A DNA stretch of 64,000 nt from Eupeodes corollae (GCF_945859685.1 NC_079147.1:143244645-143308644), one strand, 5' to 3'. Positions 34,632 through 46,700 are shown, counted from the first letter of the stretch. A program made the numbers and translations. The notes: a model not told the origin generated them from the sequence alone.

Positions 34632-35102
34632 AAGGGTGGTTCAATTTGAAGGGCCCATGTTGAATGTGAACCACACCTAAACGTCAAGTTTTCTTCTGCA
34701 TTTCATTTGACATTTCTAAATTGCAGACTTACTCAATTTGAACCATGGAGAGATATACAATCGAGCAACGCATTAAAATTATTCAGACTTATTATAAAAA
34801 TTGGCCTTCAAAACAAATTTATATTGTCAAATTTGTACTTCGGTCGATCCGTCAATGAGCAGAACTGCCACATTTTGGCTAATGATAATCCAAAAAAAGG
34901 GCATCAGCGGACCGAATTTTTTTTTCTAAAATGGGGACGGTTAGGCAGGTGCTCGCTATCGTGAGATGATAACGAAATTTGTGTGGCCCAAATTGGAAGA
35001 TATGGATGTAAATGATACGTGGTTTCAATAGGCGGATGGTGCCACTTGCCATTATGTGCTCAATTCAGAACCAACATCGGCCCTTAGAATTTAACCACCC
35101 TT
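34632..35102 (+). mobile_element. Deleted mariner-like element, 471 bp, TIRs and TA duplication
   Basis: Ends are inverted repeats of about 31 bp: left aagggtggttcaatttgaag and right ...ctaaGGGCCGatgttgg on the other strand, with few mismatches. TA flanks both sides (34630-34631, 35103-35104). Inside, MERYTIEQRIKIIQTYYKN (from 34745) is the start of a mariner-like transposase, and GATCHYVLNS-like sequence near 35050 is from its C-terminal half. The middle is deleted, so it is a MITE-like derivative. Confidence 0.85.
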
Positions 35103-35104
35103 TA

Positions 35105-35995
35105 GAAGACCACACATTTGATGTTGCACTTTAAAATACATATACATATACCTAATTCCGATGCGATGGTTACCTGGTATCTTTGTTTCAGATATACTAA
35201 GCCATCTTGGCTTTAGAAAGTAGACCTCAGTTTTGGCCTTTTTTGTTCTCTGTGCTTTACTTTATAGATTGTCACCGCAAAAGGTAGGTTAGCTATAACA
35301 TATAGCTTTTTGTAGGTTCATGATGTTCAGTTCACGTGGATAGGATGGCGTAGCCTTAGCCAAGAACATCAGTTTATGCCTAGGCATAAACTTTATTGTG
35401 TGTTAAGGTTCAAATAAAACCACAGGTTTTTCGCTTTGTCCTGTCCACGGCTGTGTTGTTTTGTGATAGTAAAACAACCAAACGAAACGGGACACAATTG
35501 TTTTTCCCAGCAGCTATACACATGCGACATGGTGGAGTTAACATGACTTTCAGTTGTTATGAATACAACACTTAGTATGTTTGTATCGCATATGCAAAAA
35601 TACTTATATACATAACTGTTTTTTTGGGATATAGTTGTATCCAATCGGAAATAGAATTTAAAGAAGGGAATAAAGGACGACCATACCATTTTCGTGAAGT
35701 TGTTTTATGGCACTTTTTAATCTCCAAAATCAAGTCAAAGGATTTATAGGGATGTAATGTATGCCTTTTGAATCTTTTTAAATTCAAATTGTCTCGGGTG
35801 CCTAGTACCTCAACTGGAGATTGGGTTCCAACCCCAGTGGAAAGTTGTTGAGGCAGCAAACGAGAAAGGGCGGGGAGATGTGTTTCCATTAAGGTATCCC
35901 TTATCCGGCTCCACGTCCTTGGAGTTATACTTAGAATCTGGCCCTCCAGGTTGGGGGTTGTGCCGTCGCGGTGACTTCCTGTCCACGTAAAAGCT
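35105..35995. other. Spacer, then GC-rich leader before LINE A3
   Basis: A perfect 22-bp palindrome lies at 35371-35392 (agtttatgcctaggcataaa plus ct). From about 35790 the DNA becomes GC-richer and may be the 5' UTR of the family A LINE that follows. It is absent from copy A1. Confidence 0.35.
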
Positions 35996-38580
35996 TTCAT
36001 AGTTGCAAAGCACCAACAACGGATCGGACATGGACGGATTTACTGTTGACAACCTACGGCAACGAATTAAGGACAACGAACTTCGGATATGCACGTGGAA
36101 TGTTAGGTCCCTTAACAGACCACGTGCGGCCGAAGAATTTGCGAAGGCCCTAGCCTGCTATAAAGCAGACATAAACGACATTCAGGAAATATGATGGGAT
36201 GGGCCGGGCAAAAAGAGGATGAAAAACTGCGATATTTACTATGGTTCCTGGTACAGTGAAGACCAACAGCGCTTATTTGGATGCGGCTTTGTCATTGGAG
36301 CCAGACTTAGGCAAGAAGTCTTGAGCTATAGGTGTATCAACAAGCGCCTCATGACCATCCACATCAAGGATAAATTTGCCAACATTAACCTAACATGCTC
36401 GCACGCCCCCACAAAAGAGTAGAATTACAACAACAAAGAAATGTTCCTTGAGCTCTAAGACAAAACATATGAGCAGTGTCCTAGCTACGATATTAAAATT
36501 GGCCGATTTTAATGCCAAGCAAGGAGGGAAGACATCTTTGGTGGAATAAATAGGAAAAACAGCCTGCACGAAAACACTTCTGACAATGGATTCAGGCTCA
36601 TAGATTTTGCTGCGGGGGCAAAACGACATGGTAGCCAGTACGCGTTTTCCACACCTCAACATCCACAAAGGGACTTGGACTTCTCCAGATCAATCTACCG
36701 TCAAACAGATTGCGATCGACGCCAGACACGCTTCCAGCATCATGGATGTCCGAACTTTCCGAGGAGCTAACATCGACTCGGACAACTACCTCGTTGTAGC
36801 CAAGGTAGCACTTTCAGACCCAAGGCAAAACAGGGAGATGGTGGGGGAAGGTACAACGTCGATCGGCTACAATCCCAAGAGATCGCCAAATCCTTTTCCA
36901 ACCAAATTATCTACAAGTAACAAGCCAACACAATCTATCGAAAACCAGGGGCAGCATTGCTAAGATGCAATCAGAGAATCCGGCTCTGATGTGCTGAGAG
37001 CATAAGAAGCGTGAGGTCGAAGATATTGAGAGGTTTAAAAGCAGGAATGAAGTTCGAAAGTTCTATAAACAGGTGAAACGAAATTTACAGGTACATAAAC
37101 CTAGAACCGAAGGCTACAAAACTAAAGTGGAAACATCATAGTGGAACCGCAGTCAATGCTGAGGATATGGAAGGATCACTTCTGCAGACTGTATAACGGC
37201 GAAGACGAACTGAATTCCGCTGTCAGGCAGGATGATCCATTCAACATAGACGACGAAAGCCAACAATCCCGTCCTCCTGACTTTGAAGAAGTAATTGCCA
37301 TAGCTAGGCTGAAGTCTAATAAAGCCGCTGGAGCGGATGGCTTGAATGCCATGGACTGATTCTGAAAAAAGGAGACTCTCTAAACTGCACCAACTATAGA
37401 GAAATCAGTCTACTTAACATCGCCTATAAAATCTTCTCTGCCGTATGTGAATGTGTAAAGACCATCGCCAATAACCTGATAGATCCTTATCAATGTGGCT
37501 TTGGACCAGAAAAGTCCACAGTCGATCAAATATTCACATTAAGGCAGATACTGAAAAAAACCCAAGAACACCAAATAGACACTCACCATCTTATCATCGA
37601 TTTCAAGGCCGCATATGACAACATCTACAGGGAAAAAATGTATAGAGCCATGTCTATTTTTGGCATCCCTGCCAAATTTGTCCGTTTGTTTAGGATGACC
37701 ATGGAGAATTCACGCTGCTCCATAAAGGTTGGAAACAACGTAACAGAACCTTTCGATTTCAAAAAGGTTTTAGACAAGGTGATGCACTGTCATGTGATGT
37801 TTTTAACATCATGCTTGAAAGAATAGTGCAGAGCTCACACGTCAACACTAGAGGCACTATCTTTCCAAAGTCTGTCCAATTACTGGCATATGCTGATGAC
37901 ATTGACATAACCGGAAGAACTCAGCGTTATGTCAATAGGGCTTTTGTGAGTATTGAGGCAGAGGTGGCAAAAATGGGTTTAACGGTTAATGAGGGCAAAA
38001 CAAAGTACATGCTGTCGTCTAAAAAGAACATACAACACCGACGTCTTGGTCAAAACGTCACCATCGACAGATGTAACTTTGAGGTGGTTAAGGACTTTGT
38101 CTACCTAGGCTTTGCTGTAAACGCAGAAAACAACATCAGCGCTGAGATCAAACGCAGAATAACTCTTGCTAACCGCTGTTTCTTTGGACTAAGAAAGCAA
38201 TTGAGTTGTAAAGTCCTTCCTCGAGGGACCAAAGAGTTGCTTTATAAGACCCTTATCATTCCCATCCTGTTATACGGTGCAGAAGCATGGACTTATACAA
38301 AAGCTGATGAAAGCACCTTGGATCGCTTCGAGAGGAAAGTTCTTCGTGTGATCTACGGTCCCGTATGCATCGAAGGGGAGTGGATGAGAAGATGGAAGAC
38401 GACGTAGACTTAGCCAGAAGGGTAAAAGTTCAACGACTAAGATGGCTGGGTCACGTAGAGTGCATGGAAACCAATGCTCCGGCCCGGAAAGTCTTCAAAT
38501 CCACACAAACAGGACAGCGCAGTAAAGGAAGACCGCGGATCAGGTGGCGCATGAACTGTTTCCAATGTTGATAAGCGAGG
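35996..38580 (+). mobile_element. LINE family A, copy A3: endonuclease and RT
   Basis: RICTWNVRSLNRPRAAEEF (about 36085), YYGSWYSEDQQRLFGCGFVI and SHAPTKE give the endonuclease. TFRGANIDSDNYLVVAKVAL follows near 36765. RT: KSNKAAGADGL (37310), then after a deletion GPEKSTVDQIFTLRQIL, FKAAYDNIYREKMYRAM and an open 198-codon piece (37811-38407) with intact AYADDIDITGRTQR and YGAEAWTYTKADEST. It diverges from A1, A2 and A4 at many residues, so it is an older or sister subfamily. The 3' end is broken at about 38560 with no TAAG tail. Confidence 0.85.
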
Positions 38581-39600
38581 TATACCTCGCAGGTCCTATA
38601 TCTGAGGGCCTTAGATGGAGAACAAAATCCTTCGAACACCATTTAGTTCCGCAATTGGCAGGCACATCTACCATTATGTTTCCAATAAAGGAGTATTACT
38701 CCAACTGAATCATGCAACCTTTGTCAAGAACACACCAGGATCTAACAGAATTATCGGCTTCTGTTTTTCGTGGTACCCGAATTAAGCTTTAGGTCGAGGA
38801 CTGTTAAGGTTACTTCTAGATTGACTTCTTACAGCCCGAGGCCCTGAAGTATCTTTCCAACTTACACAGCGACTAGTCAAAGTTAGAGACTGGTAATGAT
38901 TCAGGAAAGGTCAAAAGCCACCAGTTGAAGAAGGAAACTATTGATTCCTGAGCACAAAAACAGACACTTGTGCAACTATTCTTCCTAAAAAGAGAAATCT
39001 ACAAGAAACTGATACTACTAAAAGCTTCATTACCGTAAACTTAAAAGCTTCCAGAGGAATCCCTAATAAAAATAATAAAATTGAATTTCCGGAGGATGGA
39101 GTGCATTATCATCACCCTTATACCAGGAATATCCCTTATATCAAAATAGTGATATCGGATAATGATGACATACACCTGCAGATCTGTCCATGCAAAAATG
39201 CAGAATCAATCAATCAGCAGAATACCCATGAAGAACTATAACCCCAGATGTTTTCGTCTAACTGCTTGCACTCCTCTTTTTACTGTCCGTCTAAATTTCC
39301 ACCTTGATGAGACACAGTTGTCTAGTGAAAAACTTTACTCCCCTGAAATGAGATTTCCAATGGTCAAAGCAGCAGCCAAAGCTTTTTTTCAAGTCCTTCC
39401 GAAACAGCTTGGTCGTTATTGATGCGAGTAAACACAACTTGTATAACGTTTTGATTACCCCCACTGGGTGCTAGGAACAATGTCTTACTCCCTCACTTTG
39501 CATTAAAAGGGTTTACAGTATGTTCTCCTATCAAACTCTTGGCAGCTCTACTACTATCATTTGCTTTTTTTTCCCTATCGGTGAGGCAACAATTTGACCT
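38581..39600. other. Region without a recognised gene
   Basis: An 86-codon plus ORF at 39162-39422 (contains NYNPRCFRLTACTPLFTVRL) is the only notable frame; I do not recognise it. Probably further TE debris. Confidence 0.3.
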
Positions 39601-40336
39601 CCTTTTGATAGTCTTCCCTGTCGATCCCTTTTATATTTAATTCGATGAGTCCTCCTAGAGCAAGTTTACCAACGGGGCTCATAATCTGAATTTAATTCAA
39701 TTTTAATGTGTCGCATATAATTTATTAAATTATGACCATTTCCTAATAAGCCACACTTGTAGCTTCAGGTGGAAAATTAGAACCTATTAAGGTTTCAATA
39801 CTAGCCCTCACCAAACCACTCTCTAAAGGGACATCATCAAAGACAACTTTATAAACACATTTTCGGATAAATTTTCTTACCATTAAGGTTACCAGGCTTA
39901 TGTGCCTAAGGTAGCTCCACCGATGAAGGCTGCACCGTTTCCTCTGATTTCATTTCTAGACGTCATCTTCTTCTATCTAATTAGCTTTTGACTTCCTCGG
40001 TCATTTGATCTGCTCGTTCTAAGCTTGTTCATCTAACTGTACTCTACCAGCGTTTGAATCTTTCACTTTGGACAACTTAACATCTTTATGAATGCGCTTG
40101 AATTCGTCGGAGATGCTAGGCGCTTTTGTATTTTTTTTTTTTAATTTTAAAACTTTTTTTTTTTTTTTTAATTTCCAAATTGCTTTTCCGGCGAAAGTAG
40201 CCCGGGGAATAAAATCAGGTGTACGACGCATACGTCTCACGTAATAAAAGGGGCTTACACGACAAATAAGTTCTCGAAAAAAGGACACACTAAAAAACGC
40301 GACACGACACGAATTGGGAGAACACAACCATTTCAT
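39600..40336 (-). pseudogene. Unknown gag-like ORF of a repeat family, minus copy
   Basis: Minus frames: RTPDFIPRATFAGKAIWKLK (about 40200), SLHRWSYLRHISLVTL (about 39920), VVFDDVPLESGLVRASIETL (about 39820) and MSPVGKLALGGLIELNIKGI (about 39670). The same order, with protein-level similarity, recurs on plus at 40920-41270 and 43140-43530. Conservation of protein over DNA suggests a former coding region. The family is unknown to me; ORF1 (gag-like) of a non-LTR element is a guess. A run of A/T at 40130-40165 encodes the lysine stretch. Confidence 0.4.
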
Positions 40337-40645
40337 TCAACTGCTTGACACCAACTAAACTGAAACTGATCAGCCGACGAGATATAGGAATAACGGTCAT
40401 ATTAGACGAACCAAATTTAGTTTGCAAAATATAACCGTTATTCGTATATTTCTGCTGATCAATTTCAGTTGGTGTTAAGCAGTTGAATGAAAAGGTTGTG
40501 TTTACGTCGATCTTAATTTCGCCGACGACGCGCGACAGTGAAATTAATATTTATTTGTAAATATTTATCCGAGTTTGTGTCGTGTCGCGTTTTTAAGTGT
40601 GTAATGTTTTTCGGGAACTTATTTGTTGAGTATGCCAGTTTTTAA
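40190..40645. repeat. Imperfect inverted repeat (head-to-head element 5' ends)
   Basis: The strongest part is about 40322-40395 against 40430-40501: aaccatttcattcaactgct pairs with the reverse of agcagttgaatgaaaaggtt. Similarity extends outward: gtgtcgtgtcgcgttttt at about 40577 matches the reverse complement of 40275-40310. The right arm carries an extra ~75 bp. This looks like two copies of one element 5' region placed head to head. Confidence 0.7.
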
Positions 40646-40647
40646 TT

Positions 40648-41282
40648 GAGTGAGTCGTGTGTGTCCTTTTTAAGTTAAGCGCGCATGACCCTCCCGAAAA
40701 AGGGTTAATAAAAAAAGAAATTGCTTTAAGTGCGTAAAGTATCAGAATTATTTAAGTGCTAAGTTTTATACCCTCGTTGGTATTTTCCAGTGGTTTCGTG
40801 TATCGTTTAAACCCTCATTATTTTATACGGCAGTGGTGCGTGGAGCGCGGTGGAAACTTAAATAGTTGTGAGTGCATACTATTAGTGTTTAGATACCAAA
40901 AGTAGACGAAATTTCGCAGTTGAAACTGTACAGCCTTCATCGGTGGAGCTACCTGAGGCACATAAGCCTGGTAACCTTGTTGGTAAGAATATATATATAT
41001 CGTAATCTAATGTTGTCCGTGGTGACGTACCTTTTGAGAACGGTTTGTTTAGGGCGAGTATTGAAACCTGTCTGGGTTCCAATGCTGGTTGCTCGAATGT
41101 CTCCAGCCTTTGCCTCTAGAAGCTTTAAAAGTTGTTTGGAAGGGAATGGTGATAATTTTAAAGCGTCCTTGAAACGAATTAGGAGAGAATTACGTTCAGA
41201 ACCTGAGTCCTATAGGTCCCATCGGTAAATCTCTCCCTGAAGAGTTCCTTACCGATCTCTTCAAATTAAATTTTAAAGGAAA
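40648..41282 (+). repeat. Direct repeat R, copy 1 (gag-like ORF 5' region)
   Basis: Nearly identical to 42880-43501 over its length. Starts gagtgagtcgtgtgtgtcct, contains ccttcatcggtggagctacc and tgtctgggttccaatgctgg, and ends ttaaattttaaaggaa. It encodes the plus-strand version of the unknown ORF (HRWSYLRHISLVTLLVRIYI; RASIETCLGSNAGCS in a second frame). Confidence 0.8.
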
Positions 41283-41357
41283 TAACAAATCCTCTTGTAC
41301 GTCACTAGGCCCTGGTTCTCTAAATACTGTTGAGCCACCTAATATATTTTTTTTATG
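41283..41357 (+). repeat. SINE S1, 3'-end fragment
   Basis: acaaatcctcttgtacgtca, then ctaggccctggttctctaaa and a T-rich end. Its left part was lost by a deletion relative to the duplicate copy at 43570-43727. Confidence 0.7.
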
Positions 41358-41630
41358 AATAGAAAAGCGAAGATATCGCTGGGAGAGGGTAGCGTACCAC
41401 CTCTGTTCAATCAAAGAGAGAGTTGTCCCCAGTTAGGCTTTCTTTTCGAATGTCCAGGAGACTGATAACAACTTGATAGAAGTTGTATTTACTCACATCA
41501 GCAGCATGAGTGCTGTTCCGGAAGATGTGGAAGGAAAGCAATGGCTACTGAGCAATGTCGATTGGGTATTGTACTAAGAACAGATGAGGATTGTTAAATA
41601 AACTGATTATATCTGGGATGTCAACGACGA
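41358..41630 (-). mobile_element. LINE family B 3'-end fragment (duplicate of 43730-43980)
   Basis: The minus strand reads INSLFNNPHLFLVQYPIDI-like sequence, matching FINNPDLFLVQYAID at 43.9 kb. Both lie directly beyond an S1 SINE in opposite orientation, so the junction was copied together with repeat R. Confidence 0.6.
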
Positions 41631-41639
41631 CCTTCTCCA

Positions 41640-42879
41640 GAGATACTAAAAGGGATAAAGGTTAGGTTAGGTTAAAGTTCCAGCAGATTCAGATTACATG
41701 TAGCTATCGGTATACCTATTTCCTTCCTTTCAGGTGAAATAGGTAGGACGGTTCCATTTTTAGCGAGTTCGTCGGCTCTACAATTCCCCGTGATGTCTCT
41801 GTTCCCCGGCACCCAACATAGGTGAATGTTAAATTGCTGCGCCATCTCCATAAGAGACGATCGACAATCGAGGACCGTTTTAGAATTGTTTGAGACACCG
41901 TGAAGAGATTTAATAGTAGCTTCCTGTCAGAGAAGATGCGGATATCAGAAGTTGATATCACGTTTTTTCTTAGCTACGAGAGAACCTCATTGAACGCTAA
42001 AATTTCCGCTTGGAAGACGCTACAAAGATTAGGGAGGCGACATGAGATGCTTAGATTAAGCTTTTCTGAGTACACACCACTACCAAGTTCCTCATTTGTC
42101 TTGGATCCATGTGATTTTCTCCAGTGCAGTCCACCATACTGCAACCCCGTACATAATTAATTGGTCGGATGACCGATGTGTATAGCCGATAGGTTATGTG
42201 AGGTTGAAAACCCCATTTGCTTCCTATGTCTTTCTTGCAAAAGAAAAGAGCTACTGTAGCTTTTTTAACTCTTTCCTGAATATTAGGTTTCCAACTTAAT
42301 TTTTTGTCCAATATCAGACCAAGATATTTGGTTTCAATGATAAAAATGAGTGGTACGCCTTTTATTGAAGGAGGTACAATTACTGGGATATTAGTAGTTC
42401 GTTACCCACTATGTTCCACGCGAGTGGAGACAGAACACCTCCTTGTGGAGTGCCTCTACTGACAGACCTTTTCGTGCAAAAATCCCCCAGCTTAGAGCTG
42501 ATGATCTTGATTTGTAGTATTAGATTAATCAACTCACAAGTGAGTACTCGACACCTAGGGTCGTCATAGCAGAAATGATAGCGGATGTGTTAACGTATTC
42601 GATAGTTCTTACCAGAGTGTGCAAGGTTGTTTCTACCGATTCACTTTGCAGTAAGCATGGTCAGACATCGATAGTCTCTTATCAACGCTATTACGTACAT
42701 GGAAATCAATCAATCGTTCCAGAGTTTTGAGAATAAATGATGATAGGCTAATAGGTCTTAGATCTTTACTTCTCTCCATCGCTGAGGTATATAGGCCAGC
42801 TCTAGACAACTTTTGAAAATCATCTCAATGATGGACAAAGTTATATCAATGGTAAGTTGTACCTCAGCTGGTATGTTTT
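41640..42879 (-). mobile_element. LINE family D (LOA-like): RT and RNase H, degenerate
   Basis: From 42879 on the minus strand: PAEVQLTIDITLSIIEMIFK, LAYIPQRWREVKI, then PISLSSFILKTLERLIDFHV. The thumb region follows: KYLGLILDKKLSWKPNIQER, GSKWGFQPHITYRLYTSVIR (42.15-42.3 kb). RNase H: QAEILAFNEVLSWLRKN and TSDIRIFSDRKLLLNL (about 41.93 kb). The RT active-site block (YADD) appears deleted. The 3' end has a ttaggttaggtta-type tail near 41670. RT plus RNase H in this style fits the LOA group. Confidence 0.75.
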
Positions 42880-43501
42880 GAGTGAGTCGTGTGTGTCCTT
42901 TTTAAGGTAAGCGCGCATGACCCTCCCAAAAAAGGGTTAATAAGAAAAAAAAAGTGCTTTAAGTGCGTAAAGTATCAAATTATTTAAGTGCTAAGTTTTA
43001 TACCCTTGTTGGTATTTTCCAGTGGTTTCGTGTATCGTTTAAACCCTCATTATTTTATACGGTGGCGTTGGGTGGCACGCGGTGGAAACTTAAATAGTTG
43101 TGAGTGTATACAGTTAGTTCCAAAAGTAGACGAAATTTCGCACTGTACAGCCTTCATCGGTGGAGCTTCCTGAGGCACATAAGCCTGGTAACCTTCTTGG
43201 TAAGAATATATCCAAAAATATCGTAATCTAATGTTTCCTCAGGTGATGTACTTTTTGAGAATGGTTTGTTTAGGGCTAGTATTGAAACCTGTCTGGGTTC
43301 CAATGCTGGTTGCTCGAATGTCTCTAGTCTTTGCCTCGAGAAGCTACAAAAGTTGTTTGGAAGGGAATGGTGATAATTTTAAAGCGTCCATAAAACGAAT
43401 TAGGAGAGACTTTCGTTCAGAACCTGAGTCCTATAGGTCCCATCGGTAAATCTCTCCCTGAAGAACTCCTTACCGATCTCTTCAAATTAAATTTTAAAGG
43501 A
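42880..43501 (+). repeat. Direct repeat R, copy 2
   Basis: Duplicate of 40648-41282, offset 2232 bp. Here the unknown ORF can be followed to IGPIGKSLPEELLTDLFKLN, then KGIDKEDFQN and a stop near 43530, where copy 1 is cut. Frameshifts are present. Confidence 0.8.
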
Positions 43502-43569
43502 ATCGATAAGGAAGACTTCCAAAATTAGATCAGCTTGTGCACTCTTCCATGAAAAAAAATTAGTATGAA

Positions 43570-43727
43570 TAGACTGTCATGAGAGAGGTCTTGGGTTCAA
43601 TCCCTGCTTGTTTGTAAAGATTTTTTTTAAGGGTATTGCCTCTTGCAAAGAAATGACAAATCCTCTTGTTAGTCAATAGGCCCTGGTTCTCCAAGTACTG
43701 TTACATCACTTAATATATTTTATTTAT
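43570..43727 (+). repeat. SINE S1, 5'-truncated
   Basis: gactgtcatgagagaggtct, then gggttcaatccctgcttg (B box), tgacaaatcctcttg and ggccctggttctccaag, ending in aatatattttatttatg. The A box is lost. Confidence 0.8.
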
Positions 43728-46700
43728 GAAAAGATATAGAAGTAGGGTTGTGAATAGATCGCTGGGAGAAGGAAGCGTGCCTCCACTATTCAAGTGAGAG
43801 AGTTGTCCCCAGTTAGCCTTTCTGCCCAGGAGAGTGATAACAACGTGACACAAGCTGTTATCGTGCTGTTCCGGAAGAACTTGAAGAAAAGCAATGGCTA
43901 CTGGGCAGTGTCTATTGCGTATTGTACTAGGAACAGATCAGGATTGTTAATAAAACGATTATATCTGGGGTGTCTGGGTATTCTGTTGATTGGCGACGGT
44001 TTCTTGAATGCATTTTTGCATATAGATAGATCTGCGTCTAGGGAGTCCCAAATATTGGAGTTAGCACTTCTCCGATACAAGTGATTTTCTTGATATATGT
44101 GTAGTGAGGATGGATCGAGTCTGAGGGCTAAATGGTTTTTTTTTTTTTTAAATTGAGGAAGTTCTTGCGTTTGTTTCTGAGCTCAGGTATCGGTAGTTTC
44201 CTACTTAAACTGGTGGCTTCTGAGTTATTTCATGTTTTTGGTCTCCGATCGATACCAAAGAGTGTCATGAGTCCTTCCGTACTTAGTATAAGTATACGTA
44301 CTTAAGGAGCATAAGCGATCTTATTGGCTAAATCTTCCTTCTCACTCCTGCAGTTAGAGGAGCAATAAATGACCTGCACCTGTCGCCTATCCACAGTTCG
44401 TCGTCTGACGTGGTAGCTTAGCGGAACGGCCAATTTATCCTGTATCAGACCACATAAATGACTAAAAAGATTAGTGCCTCTGGTGGAATGAAGCTGCTCA
44501 AGCGTGCACTTTCAAAATACTCGTCGTTCGGATAGAACATCCCAAAAATTAAATTGGTGGTCGAAGATATAGCTCTTGCAATGTGACCTCGAACGAGTTT
44601 TGTCACGAAATTGTCAATTCAGTTGGTTCGACACCAGTTGTATAGGACCTCGTTGGAATATTAATGCACATAAGAAGATTCGTCTGTTCGATATAAGCCG
44701 GTACAGCGTCGTAAACACTGCCGCTCGAACACCCGAAACTTCTCCATCTGGGAAGGGGCAACGTTGAAACACACAAGACAACCCTAAACGATCATTGGCC
44801 GTATGAGGCATGTAGCACATACCCTTCACCCTGGGGTCAAGCCGACTGCTAAAAAACAGCCGTTTCGTCAGAGTGAAGGCTCCTCTGGCCCTGTCGAAAT
44901 CACGCTGCAAGATAATTCTTATAACCTCAACCTTTCCGGCCGTTCTGTTCGCAATTATTAGATCGCTGGCGCTGGTTTAAATGCTGAAGAGAATCGGCAA
45001 ATTCACCGCTCCCTGTTGAAGACCATTTTTAATTAAGATGAAGTTACATTGCCAATTTTGCCACAAAACTTTCTACCGCTAAGCATATCATAAAGTATAT
45101 ACAACAAAGGCTTGCTTATGCCAAGCCTGCTCAGTTTTAGGTAAAGACCCTCTAAACATACGGTGTCAAAGGCCTTTTCCAAATCAGCCAGAACTGCACC
45201 TGTGCATTGTTGTTTTGATTTATTTCATTGGATATCAGAAACGAGTTTAGACGCTGCATGAATTGCGTCATGACCCGCCTTGAACCCGAACTGTTTATCA
45301 GGAATTATTTTGTTGTCCGCAGCCCACTTAGTCAGGGCCTATTAATGATCTTTTTGAAAACTTTGCTGATGCTCGGAAGAAGACTTATCGACCGAAGATT
45401 TGACGGGTTGGAGTTGTCCTTTCACTTTTTCGGGAGAGGATGAACCACAGCGGTCTTCCAATGCACTGGATAATATGCATTGTTAAGTGCATTTTTGAAG
45501 AGTGTGGTGTAAATGTCAATTGCTTCCATCGCTAAATGTCTTAGTACAACGTTGGATATACCATCGACGCACCTGCTGACTTTTTTGTTTTTTATTGAGT
45601 TGAAGATGAGCTGAAGCTCAACCTTTGTCACTAACAAGGAAATTGGTCCCGTTTGCTCGGCGATTATGGCATTTGCCAAGGAATCGTCATTGAACTGCAT
45701 GAAACCGCGGTTCTCAGATCGCCATTGTGACATATCATTTCGAAGGTAAAAGTGATTAAGTAGGGCTTGGTTTTTTAGGTCGTGGTTGGACCGAATGTTA
45801 ACATTCACCTTGTACACTTGCTGGAAATCAGCTCCCATGGCCTCCACTTTTTCCTTTGGATCTTCAATTATGTAAAAGTTGACGCCAAAGATGGCTTCTT
45901 CTGGATCTATTTTCTTTTTATCTTTGGAGTTTCAGACTCGAAGGTCACTGTCGATTTTTTTTCTGAATATCTTGTTGATTTTAGGGAACATGCTAGGGTC
46001 ACTGGAATTAGCTGACCGGATCTTGCGGTCCAAGTCCTTGTTAATTGATAACCTGTAGTTCTCCTTTATCAACAGATTGACATTTTTCATTGAAGACTTC
46101 AGTCACCTAACCTCCAAGTCGTGTGGGTCGTAAGTCGTCTGTACACACTCTTGTGCGATCGCAGTGTGTCAATAGTCGCGTTAATGTAAGCGTCCATTTG
46201 GTACCGTTCTTTGAACTTTGGTATTGTCTGTTTCAACGCTGTAAATATTCATAAAATTAAAAGGATGGTTTCCTCTGGGATTACTATGTTGATTTCCCCA
46301 ATCTTTATGTTTTGCGTTCAAATCACCTGCCAAGATGAAATAGTTTTCTTCCAAGATCAGTTTAAGTTCCCTTAAAATAATCTCGAGTTCTGATGCAAAG
46401 TAAGTAACCTGCGGAGCTCCAGCCGCATCAGCTGCAATCATATCCATCTGCTATCCCTTGAGTGAGAGCGATGCATACAACGCAAACTTCTAGCGTCTTG
46501 AGCTTTCGCAATTCATCGTTTTATATTACTTTATAAATAATAGTTAATGCCTTTTCGTATAAAGAGAGCGACACCGTCCCTTGAGTGGAGTCAGGCCGGT
46601 TATTTCTTACGATATTGTAATTTTTATGAGTCAATTTGTGTTTGGGACTGTAGTCTTTCAACAATTGGAACATGTTGGCCCTTCGTTCAATCCTAATCAG

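Noticed and set aside
40019..40336. Complete basic nuclear protein
   Set aside because: The lysine run comes from an A/T homopolymer, and the frame is part of the decayed repeat family ORF.
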